A stretch of 64,000 nucleotides of DNA from Nitrobacter sp. Nb-311A (GCF_000152905.1 NZ_CH672418.1:158776-222775); one strand, 5' to 3'. Positions 39,440 to 47,712 are shown, counted from the first letter of the stretch. Program-made: numbers and translations. The notes: a model not told the origin generated them from the letters alone.

Positions 39440-39745
39440 CTACGAAGCCACGCGCTGCTTGTGCGCGGCTAGGGCGCGGGCTAGCCGCTCGCTCGGTTCG
39501 GGCGGATTAATCAGCGCCTCAAAGAAGGTTTCGCGATCCCGATCCGACAACTCTAGCGTCTCGTGCTCGGCGATGGTCCGGCGCGCGGTCTCCGTAAGCG
39601 CAGTAACGCAGAAATCGCTGACCTTCCGCCGCGACAGATAGGCGGCGCGTTCAATCAGATCCTTGGTCTCCTCGTCGAGACGGAAACCTAAACGCTCGAC
39701 CCGGCTTGGCCTGTCCCGCTCGATCCTGGCTTGTTTGCGCGGCAT
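39440..39745 (-). CDS. DUF1778 ribbon-helix-helix antitoxin (TacA-like)
   Basis: A 101-residue antitoxin predicted to bind DNA through its N-terminal ribbon-helix-helix (ERLGFRLDEETKDLIERAA) and neutralise the GNAT toxin through its C-terminal extension (RDRETFFEALINPPEPS). I chose the ATG at 39745, with GGA upstream; a TTG six codons earlier is possible. Autoregulation is expected. The upstream region contains a small ACGTACGT palindrome near 39783-39790 that could be an operator, though this is not established. Confidence 0.9.
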   Translation of the reverse strand: MPRKQARIERDRPSRVERLGFRLDEETKDLIERAAYLSRRKVSDFCVTALTETARRTIAEHETLELSDRDRETFFEALINPPEPSERLARALAAHKQRVAS

Positions 39746-39945
39746 TGCGGCGATTCCTAGCAAAGCATCTATTTCTCCTTAAACGTACGTCATATTGACT
39801 AACAACTCAAGTTCTTTTGACAGCCGTCGCCGGGAATAATCTCGATGGCCTGGCTCATCTCGGGACTCACAAGAAGGGAAGGTCCCAAATTTTTACCGCC
39901 GCTCTGTGACAGTTCGTTCACTTCGGAGACGGGGCCGACTCCAGA

Positions 39946-40758
39946 TCAATGACCTCCAGCATAAATTTGATAAAAGGTGACGATAATCTCGACCGCGATC
40001 AACACGACGATAATAAGCTCAAGGTGCAGCGACCGGCGCGTATCGATAATATCAGCGAGAGTGTTGGCTGTTTCGGCTACTACAGCGAGCTTCCGATTGA
40101 GCGCATCGACGCGCTCTTTAAGTTCATATTCGTCTTCGAGCCGTGCATAGAGACGCTCCAGATCTGGACGATCCCACAAAACATCTGGCTTTTCCGCTAC
40201 CGCAACGCGGCCCGATACCCGGTGCTGTACCAGCAGGGCGTTTCCAAGCAGCCTCAGCATCCCTTTTCGATTACGCCGAGTACGCCCGCGATCTGCTAAC
40301 TCTTTCGCAAATGGCTCAATGATCTCGAACACTTTCGCCACTTCGCGCTCGTCATGAGCAAGCACGACGCTCTTCGCAAGGACATCGGCAACGACCAGAA
40401 GCCTGTCGGACGACATGTCCTGCAACTGAATCGGACCTCCCGCCTGAACCTGATCCTCGGTTTCACTAGCGGTCGTGACAATCGCAGCTTCTTCCTCAAG
40501 GCGCACGAGCGCGCCACCGATCCGGGGCTTTAACGCGTCTAGAAAATTTGCTTCTTCTTCGGGTGAAAGGCCGATCAGCACCGCGACGCCGTAACGAAAC
40601 AAAACAGCGACACGAGCTTCGCCAATTCGGATCGCGAGGGGGAGCGTTGAAAGCACTTCGCCCTCGAATCCCATCGTGTTGATCCGGTCTCCAACGTAAA
40701 GTGCATGTACGGTGACCCGCGTACCCATTGCTGCAGAGAAATTTGCCGGTGTGTTCAC
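39946..40758 (-). CDS. RMD1/DUF155 family protein
   Basis: A 270-residue protein of the RMND1/RMD1 (DUF155) family, known mainly from mitochondria, where members support translation at the inner membrane; bacterial roles are unknown. The N-terminal region shows RVAVLFRYGVAVLIGLSPEEE. The central part carries the helical VLAKSVVLAHDEREV segment, a coiled segment DEYELKERVDALNRKLAVVA follows, and one C-terminal membrane helix (about 246-266) ends the protein, as is typical. Base composition is noticeably less GC-rich than the neighbours, in line with an acquired patch. It converges with nothing essential on either side. Confidence 0.85.
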   Translation of the reverse strand: MNTPANFSAAMGTRVTVHALYVGDRINTMGFEGEVLSTLPLAIRIGEARVAVLFRYGVAVLIGLSPEEEANFLDALKPRIGGALVRLEEEAAIVTTASETEDQVQAGGPIQLQDMSSDRLLVVADVLAKSVVLAHDEREVAKVFEIIEPFAKELADRGRTRRNRKGMLRLLGNALLVQHRVSGRVAVAEKPDVLWDRPDLERLYARLEDEYELKERVDALNRKLAVVAETANTLADIIDTRRSLHLELIIVVLIAVEIIVTFYQIYAGGH

Positions 40759-40864
40759 TACGCATCGTCTCCCCGCGCCATGCCTTTTCCTTCATCTCAT
40801 GAGGGCTATAGCGTATCATCCGACGTGAGCGGCGAATGTGACGAGCATGAAACGAGGGGGTGGC

Positions 40865-41116
40865 ATGAGGCAAACCGATGTCTCTTGCACCAGATGCGGA
40901 GCCGGCTTCCGGCGACTAGAGCTGGTGTTGTTACCCATTAATGGCGACGAATTCCGCTGCCAGGTCTGTGGTGAGGTCTTGGAGATCTTAAATGGAGATG
41001 GAGTGTTCGTCGCCTATCGCCTCACAGTCTCGCCCCAAATAAAAGGCCCGGCGCTGCGGTTACGCCGGGCCAGTTATGAGCGGCTGGCCCAAAGGGGACC
41101 TGGCGCCAGACAGTGA
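40865..41116 (+). CDS. Small zinc-ribbon protein with C-terminus running through a terminator hairpin
   Basis: About 83 residues with two CxxC pairs (CTRCGAGFRRLEL and FRCQVCGEVLEIL), a zinc-ribbon fold common in small Rhizobiales hypothetical proteins. A GGGGGTGGC purine-rich stretch precedes the ATG. The conserved part ends at about YRLTVSP. The last about 25 codons (KGPALRLRRASYERL) are encoded by the 41045-41071 inverted repeat and sequence beyond it, so they may be a read-through extension after loss of an earlier stop. Function unknown. Confidence 0.65.
   Translation: MRQTDVSCTRCGAGFRRLELVLLPINGDEFRCQVCGEVLEILNGDGVFVAYRLTVSPQIKGPALRLRRASYERLAQRGPGARQ
41041..41071 (-). terminator. Intrinsic terminator of the SGNH hydrolase gene, inside a convergent ORF
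   Basis: Perfect 9-bp inverted repeat GGCCCGGCG (41045-41053) and CGCCGGGCC (41063-41071) with a 9-nt loop. On the minus strand it is followed by TTTTAT, so it should terminate leftward transcription of the gene ending at 41167. It overlaps the 3' end of the zinc-ribbon reading frame. Confidence 0.78.
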
Positions 41117-41166
41117 TTTAGTGATGATTCGTGACGGCTAGATTTCAACGCAGGAGCAGGAATGGA

Positions 41167-43206
41167 TTATTGCTGCGGGATCGCCGGGGGCGGGGGCGGT
41201 TCGGTCGCGGGCGAAAGCGGGGTCAGCGGCGGCAGCGGCTCGCCCGTGACATCGCCGGCGTCGGCGGCATTGAGATGCAGTTGCGCCGCGACCGCCGGCA
41301 TCGCGGCGTCCGCCATCGCCGCATGGCCCTCGGCGGTCGGATGGATCGCGCCACCGTACACCGCGGAGAGCAGCCCCCATGTCGCGTCATGGATGTCGGA
41401 CGGCTGCATCGATGAGGACTGCGCCTGCGGATAGGTCATTGCCGTGAAGTAGCTGTCGTTGGCGTCACGGATCCAGCGCGCGCGGGGCAGATAGGCGCGG
41501 AACGCGCTCGCCCCACGGCCGCAGGCGAGAGGCTGCTGCGGCGCCTCCACGATACTGCTGACGAAACTGTCGCCCTTCGCCGAGAAACATTCGCGGTCGA
41601 ATTCGGGATCGCTGCCCGCGCGCGCGCAAAACCCGTGATCGGCGAAAGCCGCCTGATGCGCCTCGACGAAGGTCATGCGGTCGCCGCCGGGATCGCGGCA
41701 GATCACACCGGACTGGCACAATGCGAGAGCCTTCAGCCGCGGCAGGAATTCGCTCTCGACGTAGTCTGTGACCGTGGCGAGCCGCCCCGGATCGGCATTG
41801 AACGATGGGTGTACGTCGAATCCAGCCTTGCCGCCGTGGCAGGGCGCGCCGCCGTTCGCCAGCGCCGGGTTGGCATAGGAGACGAACACGACACGGGACA
41901 GGTCGTTGTCCAGCAGCGGCCTCAACGCGGTGCGCAGCCGGGCGAAGGATTGCGGCAGGTCGCGTTCGAGACTCGATCGCGAACCGTCGACCGATCCGAT
42001 CAGGCCGCCGCGCCTGAACAGCGCGCGTTCGGTCGCCGCATCCACGATGACGTCCGATACCAGGCCGGAGAAATTGATGTCATTGGCTCCGATGGTCATC
42101 AGCACGAGATCGAGCTTGCGGTCGGGCTGGCGGTGTCTCGCGGCCGCGAGCACCTCGCGCAGTTGGGCGATCTGGCCGTTGACGGTGCCCTGACATTTGG
42201 CCGAAGACTTCGCGGTCAGGCATTCGCGCGCGCGCTGCGAACCCAGCATCCCGTCGGGAATGCTGGCGCCGGTGCAGGCGAGCGGCAGGTAGGTCACGGC
42301 GATGTGCTGATACCGCACCGCGAGCGCGAGCGCAGCGCGGGTCTGGTAGCTGTAGAGCGAGCGATGGCAGGCCGCGTTCATCCACAGCGCGCCGTATTGC
42401 TGCCAGGTATCGAGCGAGCCGGAGGTGCCGCAGGCCCGGCCACCTTTGTAGCCGGCGCGACTCGGCCGGTAAAATTCGCGCCCGGCGCCGCCGAGATAGG
42501 AGCGGAAGCAAAAGCCTTCGTCCGACAGCGCAACAGTGCGGTCCGGATTGCCTTCACCGGAGGCGATGGAGTCGCCGAGGCCGGCGATGAGGATGTCGCG
42601 CACCTTGATCTGCGTCATCAGGCGCTGCGGTGCATCGCCGCCGCTCGCGACATCGACGGTGGCGTTGGTGGCGCGGCCGTAACGGGCGCGGAAGTCGATC
42701 GGCTCGGCGCAGTCTTGCGTCGTGGAGCGGGGGCCGTCGCCGTCGTCGAACGACCACGCACAGACGGCGCCGACCGGCACCGCACCGGTCAGGCGCACGG
42801 TGACCGGATGCTCCGTCGGCGTCAGATAGCTTTCCTTGATCTTGTCGCGTGTGCAAGGCTCGCTGACGTGCCCCCCGAGATCGATGCAAAGACGGTTCAC
42901 GGCGTTGCGGGCCCAGCCGCGACCATCGCTTTGCAGTTCCAGCGCCTGCTCGGCGGCGAGAATACTCTGGTTGCTTTCGGCGGCGACATGGATCTGGAAA
43001 TCCCGCTCCTCGCGGAATAGCCGGAAACGGCTGCGGACCTCCCAGGAAATCTGCATACCGCCGGCGGCCTGCTCCTGGATCGGAGCGGCGGGGTCGGCCT
43101 GGGCGATGCCAGCGGAAAGCGGCTGCGCGGCGGTTTGCTGCGCGGCAAGGCTGCTTAGCAATGTCAGAATAATCCCGATCAGGGACGAGGCGAGGGGGCG
43201 GAGCAT
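41167..43206 (-). CDS. Secreted SGNH/GDSL-type hydrolase
   Basis: About 679 residues from the ATG at 43206, starting with a Sec signal peptide (LASSLIGIILTLLSSLAAQ). A beta-rich N-terminal region of about 200 residues precedes the hydrolase domain. Block I is GLGDSIASGEGN with the nucleophile S213, block III is IGANDINFSGLV, and block V is HPTAEGHAAM. Many cysteines (for example CQSGVICRD, CRSLYS) suggest disulphides in the periplasm or outside. The C-terminus is a proline-rich tail. Ester substrate (lipid, polysaccharide acetyl or other) is unknown. A canonical terminator follows. Confidence 0.88.
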   Translation of the reverse strand: MLRPLASSLIGIILTLLSSLAAQQTAAQPLSAGIAQADPAAPIQEQAAGGMQISWEVRSRFRLFREERDFQIHVAAESNQSILAAEQALELQSDGRGWARNAVNRLCIDLGGHVSEPCTRDKIKESYLTPTEHPVTVRLTGAVPVGAVCAWSFDDGDGPRSTTQDCAEPIDFRARYGRATNATVDVASGGDAPQRLMTQIKVRDILIAGLGDSIASGEGNPDRTVALSDEGFCFRSYLGGAGREFYRPSRAGYKGGRACGTSGSLDTWQQYGALWMNAACHRSLYSYQTRAALALAVRYQHIAVTYLPLACTGASIPDGMLGSQRARECLTAKSSAKCQGTVNGQIAQLREVLAAARHRQPDRKLDLVLMTIGANDINFSGLVSDVIVDAATERALFRRGGLIGSVDGSRSSLERDLPQSFARLRTALRPLLDNDLSRVVFVSYANPALANGGAPCHGGKAGFDVHPSFNADPGRLATVTDYVESEFLPRLKALALCQSGVICRDPGGDRMTFVEAHQAAFADHGFCARAGSDPEFDRECFSAKGDSFVSSIVEAPQQPLACGRGASAFRAYLPRARWIRDANDSYFTAMTYPQAQSSSMQPSDIHDATWGLLSAVYGGAIHPTAEGHAAMADAAMPAVAAQLHLNAADAGDVTGEPLPPLTPLSPATEPPPPPAIPQQ

Positions 43207-43272
43207 GAACGTTTTTGACGCGACGGTTTTGGCGGAAATAAGAGCGAAAAGGAGACTGACGGCTTTGAGCCT

Positions 43273-43301
43273 CTCCGCTTCTGACGGAATCGGAAGCGGA
43301 G
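43273..43301. repeat. Palindromic repeat related to the element at 24229-24255
   Basis: Arms CTCCGCTTC and GAAGCGGAG are 9-bp perfect complements around TGACGGAATCG. The inner sequence is a degenerate version of the TTCTGATTnAATCAGAAG core. It lies in the spacer upstream of the SGNH hydrolase gene, close to where its promoter would be. Confidence 0.7.
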
Positions 43302-43413
43302 CTCCATTTTTATGTTCTGACGCGTTGATAGCGCACAAGCTGTATGAGCGAGTGATAGGTCATAACGAGGACACGGGTCCCAGCGGGCGGCCTCGATCCC
43401 GCAACCCGGCGGC

Positions 43414-44541
43414 TCAGTCCTGCGCGACCGGCGACTTGGCGGCTCGTGGTTCGGGCGATGCCGCCTCATCCGGCGTGCCATCACCGTTGCTGTTACCGTG
43501 GCCGTCGCCAGCGCCGTTGCCATCGCTCACGTTACCGTTGCCGTTGATCCTGCGTCGGTGCTGCCAGGGCTGTACCACATTGAGCCAGAGTTCGCGCGTG
43601 CCCATGATAGTGATGGCGATTGCGAACGGGATCATGAAATAGAGAATCCGGAATACCAGCAGCGTCGCCAGCAACTGCTCCTTGCCGAATTGCGGCAGCG
43701 CCACCAGCATTGCCGCGTCGAACACGCCGAGGCTTCCCGGCGCATGACTGGCGAAGCCGAGCAGGGTGGCCAGAATGAAAACGACCGCCACCGACACGAA
43801 ATCGATGTCCGGATGCGCTGGCATCAACAGATACATCGCCAAGGCGCAGAATCCGAGATCAACGACGCCGATCAGGATCTGGACGAAGGTCAGCGGCGCC
43901 GACGGCAGCACGACCTTCCAGCCGTTTTGCCCGAGTTCGCGGCGGTTGCGCCCGGTGATGATCCAGGCGAGATAGATGGCGATGCCGGCCAGGCAGCCGA
44001 ATGCGATCAGGCGGTTGACGGATGGAGGCAGCAGGTCCATCGCGCTCGCAGCCCAAGGATGCCAGGCCATGCCGATGCCGAGCACGAACAGGTTGCCGAG
44101 CCAGAATGTCAGTCCGGAGATGAAGCAGATCTTTGCGACGTCGATGGCGTTCAGTCCATAGTCCGAATAGATCCGAAACCGGATCGCGCCGCCGGTAAAG
44201 ACCGTCGCGCCGACGTTGTGCCCGATGGTGTAGCTCGTGAAGGCAGCCAGCGCCGCGACGCGATAGGGGATATGATCCTTGCCGATCGTCCGCACCGCGA
44301 AGAAATCATAGAATGTCAGGGTGCAGAACGCGCCGACCACGCAAAGCGCGGCCATGGCGATTCGATAGGGCGGCTTCTCCGTCAGCGCGATCAGGATGAC
44401 ACCTGTGTCGACGCCCTGGAGCGTGTGGATAAGGGTCGTGATCGCAAAAGCAATGATCACGAGGCTCGCAACGACACCAAGCCCTTTCCAGCCAATCCTT
44501 TCCTTGAAGCCGCGCTGCAGCGCGGTCAGCAGCCGACGCAT
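43414..44541 (-). CDS. UPF0104 / MprF flippase-domain membrane protein
   Basis: A 375-residue polytopic membrane protein with the lysylphosphatidylglycerol-synthase TM-region fold, without the synthetase domain. Motifs GGAIRFRIYSDYGL, ICFISGLTFWLGN and HAPGSLGVFDAAML are typical. I chose the ATG at 44541 with GGGAGGACGA just upstream. The cytosolic C-terminus (about residues 325-375) is low complexity, rich in Asn, Gly and Asp (NGNGNVSDGNGAGDGHGNSN), an unusual addition. The substrate is unknown; moving a lipid across the inner membrane is the family expectation. It is paralogous to the 13971-14930 protein. Confidence 0.87.
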   Translation of the reverse strand: MRRLLTALQRGFKERIGWKGLGVVASLVIIAFAITTLIHTLQGVDTGVILIALTEKPPYRIAMAALCVVGAFCTLTFYDFFAVRTIGKDHIPYRVAALAAFTSYTIGHNVGATVFTGGAIRFRIYSDYGLNAIDVAKICFISGLTFWLGNLFVLGIGMAWHPWAASAMDLLPPSVNRLIAFGCLAGIAIYLAWIITGRNRRELGQNGWKVVLPSAPLTFVQILIGVVDLGFCALAMYLLMPAHPDIDFVSVAVVFILATLLGFASHAPGSLGVFDAAMLVALPQFGKEQLLATLLVFRILYFMIPFAIAITIMGTRELWLNVVQPWQHRRRINGNGNVSDGNGAGDGHGNSNGDGTPDEAASPEPRAAKSPVAQD

Positions 44542-45199
44542 TCGTCCTCCCGCTGGCGGCCCGGTTTCAAGGATCTTAAAGCCTTGCGGCGATTCCCAAG
44601 GCAAAGGTCGAAATCAAGGGACACCAGTAATCTCATTTTATTCCGGCGTGGCTTGAATTCAGAAGACGCCATCGACGGCTTCGCCGCGACAATGACCCCG
44701 AATTCTGACCGCTACACCAGGTCACGATACGGTTCGAGCCGATTGAGGAGAGGGAAAGACAAGCGGCTGTCCGGCATCTCATACGCGAAAAACCCGCAAG
44801 ACAAAACGGTAGACAAAACGGTGTGTTTGGCGGGTGCCATCAGGCCCAACCCCGCGGCACCTTCACAAAAATCATCAGGGGCGCACGTCCGCAACAACAA
44901 GGAGTAATGCGCTCGCGGTTCATATAGGGGTAGGATGCTCCGTGTTCCATCGCTGATTTCGAATGTTCTTGCAGACGATACGCTAAAGGGAAACGAGACT
45001 CTTCATGCATTAGAATGTGTGACACTGCGGTATTACGAAGGGAAACAATTCGTGAAACATCGCTGGCTTTGCTTCATAGCCGCATCGTGACGCGTCCGGG
45101 TCCGAATCGAATCCGAATCAATCCAATCCTTTCAACCCGGGACAATTATGACGGCATACCACCACGATAAGCTTGGGCCGCGCGCCCTGAGCGTGAATG
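44542..45199. other. 658-bp gene-poor region
   Basis: No convincing gene, RNA or mobile-element end was found. A 12-bp perfect tandem duplication (AGACAAAACGGT) lies at 44799-44822. A 51-codon frame at 44935-45090 has a plausible ribosome-binding site but no recognisable features. Sequence near 45105-45130 contains near-repeats of CCGAATC. The region may be a degraded gene or insertion scar. Confidence 0.5.
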
Positions 45200-45634
45200 T
45201 CAGGTTTTGCGCAGCGTGAAGTAAGCGCCGCAGAAAGCCATCGCCGCGCCGAGGCCGAGCACGGCGAGGCCCGTTATGAAGCTTGCGACGGTCGGCGCGG
45301 CGCTGGGTGCGGAGGCAGCCTGTCCCGCGCCCGCCAGAAACAGGACGGCAACTGCGATCAGGAACTGTCGAAGCCGCTGCTGAATGCGGCTGGACGCTGC
45401 GCTGTGCATCAGCGTCGCGACAAAGTAGCTGCCGGAGAAGCTCGCCGTCGCGACCAGCCACCATGCGAGCGCCGCGCTCGCCGGCATGAACTCTCCGGCA
45501 TCGGAACGCCAGAGGCCGCCGATATCGAGGCCCATCTGTGCGCCCAGCATGTGCACGGCGAGAGCGAGCAGTATGCCGGACACCATCGCTCCGCCGACAA
45601 TCAAATGGCGCGGAAAATAAACGGCTTCAGCCAT
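45200..45634 (-). CDS. Conserved hypothetical membrane protein
   Basis: A 144-residue protein with about four hydrophobic segments (about residues 10-30, 55-75, 89-105 and 117-138) and no recognised domain. It begins MAEAVYFPRHLIVGG. It is divergent from the 45738 gene, which also encodes a small membrane protein, across a spacer that holds a Rhizobiales repeat. The function is not known. Confidence 0.75.
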   Translation of the reverse strand: MAEAVYFPRHLIVGGAMVSGILLALAVHMLGAQMGLDIGGLWRSDAGEFMPASAALAWWLVATASFSGSYFVATLMHSAASSRIQQRLRQFLIAVAVLFLAGAGQAASAPSAAPTVASFITGLAVLGLGAAMAFCGAYFTLRKT

Positions 45635-45640
45635 GAGGAT

Positions 45641-45685
45641 TTTCCTCGCGCGAACCGGTGCTAACTTTGCTCGGAAACGCTATAG
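45641..45685 (+). repeat. Rhizobiales-type intergenic repeat
   Basis: Contains TTTTCCTCGCGCGAACCGGT followed by GCTAACTTTGCTCGGAAACG and CTATA. It aligns with the minus-strand copy at 25051-25106 at about 80 percent by eye. It lies between divergent genes for two small membrane proteins, where their promoters should be. Confidence 0.7.
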
Positions 45686-45737
45686 GACAAAAACCGCGCT
45701 TGGAGCAAGAGAACGCACACCGTGCGAAGGATACCCG

Positions 45738-46328
45738 ATGGTGTCGCCGCCTTCCGAGACGCCGTCGTCTGGCGTCGAATACGCTTATAGAGCCTCGGCG
45801 ATCGGATCGGCTCATCGGTTCGCGCTGGAGGATGACGGGATATCGTGGCGCGTGAGCCGGCGGACAGGGAGATGGGGCTATGCCGACATTGCTGCCGTGC
45901 GAATGTCCTACCGGCCGATGTCGATGCAATCGCGTCGATTCCGCACCGAGATCAGCCATCGGGATGGCGGGCGCATCATCGTGATGTCCACCACCTGGCG
46001 GACTCTGGCGCTGATGGACGCGCAAGACAACGACTACCGCACCTTCATCGTCGAACTGCACCGGCGGCTCGCAGAGCATGGCGCGCGCGCCACACTCGTT
46101 GGCGGCCTGAACCCGTTGCTTTACTTTGCAGGCGCGGGCGTGTTGATGCTGCTTCTTGTAGCGATGACAGCTCTGCTGGCGCGGGCGATAGTGACCGGCG
46201 AATGGGCGGGCGCGCTGTTCATCGTCGGCCTGTCGGCATTTTTCGGCTGGCAGATCGGCCGTTTCATGCGTCGTAACAGGCCGCGCGCCTATACTTTCGA
46301 TGCGCTGCCACAGGATTTGCTGCCGTAA
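45738..46328 (+). CDS. Hypothetical protein with two C-terminal membrane helices
   Basis: A 196-residue protein from the ATG at 45738; the frame is open to 45633 through repeat sequence. The first about 120 residues form a soluble, probably cytosolic part resembling a PH-like fold (ISWRVSRRTGRWGYADIAAV, GGRIIVMSTTW). Two hydrophobic helices (about 128-150 and 155-175) follow, then a basic tail (RFMRRNRPRAYTF). Not assigned to a family. There is no linked downstream gene on this strand; the next gene is convergent. Confidence 0.72.
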   Translation: MVSPPSETPSSGVEYAYRASAIGSAHRFALEDDGISWRVSRRTGRWGYADIAAVRMSYRPMSMQSRRFRTEISHRDGGRIIVMSTTWRTLALMDAQDNDYRTFIVELHRRLAEHGARATLVGGLNPLLYFAGAGVLMLLLVAMTALLARAIVTGEWAGALFIVGLSAFFGWQIGRFMRRNRPRAYTFDALPQDLLP

Positions 46329-46355
46329 ACTGTCGCTTTTCCTCGCCCGCGATGC

Positions 46356-46784
46356 TCAATGGCGCACCACCAGCACCGAGCACCTGGCATAACGCACCAC
46401 ATGACCGGCGTTGGAGCCAAGAAAGTAGGTCTTCATTGCCGGACGATGCGAGGCCATCACGATCAAGTCGGCTTCGATGGCCTGCGCTTCCTCCAGGATC
46501 TCGTGATAGATGCTGCTGCCCTGCCGCACCATGCTGGAAATGCGCGACGGCTCGATCCCCACTTCGCGAGCGACGATCGCCAACGCATCCTCCGACGATT
46601 GACGCTGTTGCACGTCGAAATCGGCAGGCACGTATTCCGCGAGCATCACGGGCGTCATATGCAGGACGTTCAGCAGTCTGATGGTTCCGTTCGAGGTTTG
46701 CGATAACGACACCGCGGTTGCGATCGCGGGTTTGGCGAGATCGGTGTCGGAGAGATCAATCGGCACGAGAATGGATTTGAACAT
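46356..46784 (-). CDS. Universal stress protein (UspA family)
   Basis: A 142-residue single-domain UspA protein starting FKSILVPIDLSD. The ATP-binding motif G-2x-G-9x-G(S/T) is represented near the C-terminus by MASHRPAMKTYFLGSNAGHV, in which the first glycine is replaced by S-H. Nucleotide binding may therefore differ from the ATP-binding subclass. VVRYARCSVLVVR ends the protein as usual. I chose the ATG at 46784, since the upstream extension lacks family similarity. It is convergent with the membrane protein gene, 27 bp apart. Confidence 0.9.
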   Translation of the reverse strand: MFKSILVPIDLSDTDLAKPAIATAVSLSQTSNGTIRLLNVLHMTPVMLAEYVPADFDVQQRQSSEDALAIVAREVGIEPSRISSMVRQGSSIYHEILEEAQAIEADLIVMASHRPAMKTYFLGSNAGHVVRYARCSVLVVRH

Positions 46785-46923
46785 CGAGCGTCCCTCGTCA
46801 TGCGTGGTCCCCGCGTTGAATCCGGTCCTCCTCAAGGGTCAGACTCAAGAACTGCCTGCAATACTGCGGACCATATAAGCATATCATGAAAAGCGGCGCG
46901 GCGTCGGATCAGCGACGGGGCTG

Positions 46924-47457
46924 TCAGGATTCCTTCAGCAACTTCGGGCTGACATACCGGGCGAGTCGTCCGCCACCGAACGTGATGCTGTGCCAGCGAT
47001 CGACGGCGAAGTCGATCACCGCAAGACCTGACGTCGGCAGGTTATCGGCCAGCGCCGCGCGCCCGGCTGCGTCACCGCTGCCGATCAGGCGAAGCGCGAG
47101 TTCGTGCAGGCCGGGATTATGCCCGACGATCATCAGGCGCTCAGGATCGGGGCCAACGGAATGAATAATTGTCAGGAGTTGCATCGGCTCGGCGCCGTAA
47201 AGCTCCGGCAGATGCTCGGTAAGTCTTTGAGCCATTTCATCTGGAAACATTTTCCGAATGATGTCCCAGGTCTCGCGCGCCCGCACTGCGGTCGAGATCA
47301 ACACCAGATCCGGCAGCAGCGATAGTTCTCGGACAAGCCAGGCGCCGACTTCGGTGGCGTCGTTCTTGCCGCGCGCGGTAAGCCGGCGATCCCTGTCGCT
47401 CCCGCCGGGAGCATGACGTTCGGTTTTGGCGTGTCGAAGCAGCAAAAGGCGGCGCAT
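46924..47457 (-). CDS. SixA-like histidine phosphatase family protein
   Basis: A 177-residue phosphoglycerate-mutase-fold phosphatase of the SixA group, which can dephosphorylate histidine-phosphorylated phosphotransfer proteins. The catalytic RHG-like motif is LLLLRHAKTE, and the second histidine is in MIVGHNPGLHELA. I chose the ATG at 47457, where the family begins; the upstream frame extends into repeat sequence. Target proteins are unknown. An Hpt-domain protein is encoded 10 kb away but there is no evidence linking the two. Confidence 0.9.
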   Translation of the reverse strand: MRRLLLLRHAKTERHAPGGSDRDRRLTARGKNDATEVGAWLVRELSLLPDLVLISTAVRARETWDIIRKMFPDEMAQRLTEHLPELYGAEPMQLLTIIHSVGPDPERLMIVGHNPGLHELALRLIGSGDAAGRAALADNLPTSGLAVIDFAVDRWHSITFGGGRLARYVSPKLLKES

Positions 47458-47567
47458 GAGGCTGACCCAATTCGGAGTTAAGTATGACCCGGAACGCGGG
47501 ATACAGGTATCAGTCGTGCGGTTTGTGGAGGGGATTGTGCGCAATTCGCGCGAGTCCACCAACCGAA

Positions 47568-47665
47568 TGTGAGATCCAGAAACTCCACCGAAAACGCAAC
47601 TTCTAGCATTTCCAAAATCGTCTGCTGAAACGGGATGTAAAATACTAATATCGCACCACTAGTCT
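47568..47665 (+). repeat. Dispersed intergenic repeat, copy C
   Basis: Carries CCGAATGTGAGATCCAGAAA followed by CTCCACCG, then TTCTAGCATTTCCAAAATCG, CTGCTGAAACGGGATGTAAA and GCACCACTAG. The order and sequence of blocks match copies A (9091-9200) and B (10270-10380). It is located between the divergent SixA-like and FAD-oxidoreductase genes, about 45 bp before the latter's start. Confidence 0.65.
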
Positions 47666-47712
47666 GCAACGTCGCACGGGACAAGGTCATAAGGGTAGTG
47701 GTAGGAAATGCG

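Noticed and set aside
44725-44760. GGTTCGAGCC segment suggesting a tRNA T-arm
   Set aside because: No acceptor stem, D-arm or anticodon arm can be built around it.
43498-44907. 469-codon plus-strand frame opposite the UPF0104 gene
   Set aside because: It is a highly polar shadow of a membrane-protein gene. Only its last about 100 codons lie outside that gene, and these show nothing recognisable.
44935-45090. 51-codon frame with GGGGTAGG upstream of the ATG
   Set aside because: Too short and without similarity or a conserved neighbour. Kept only as a note in the gene-poor region.
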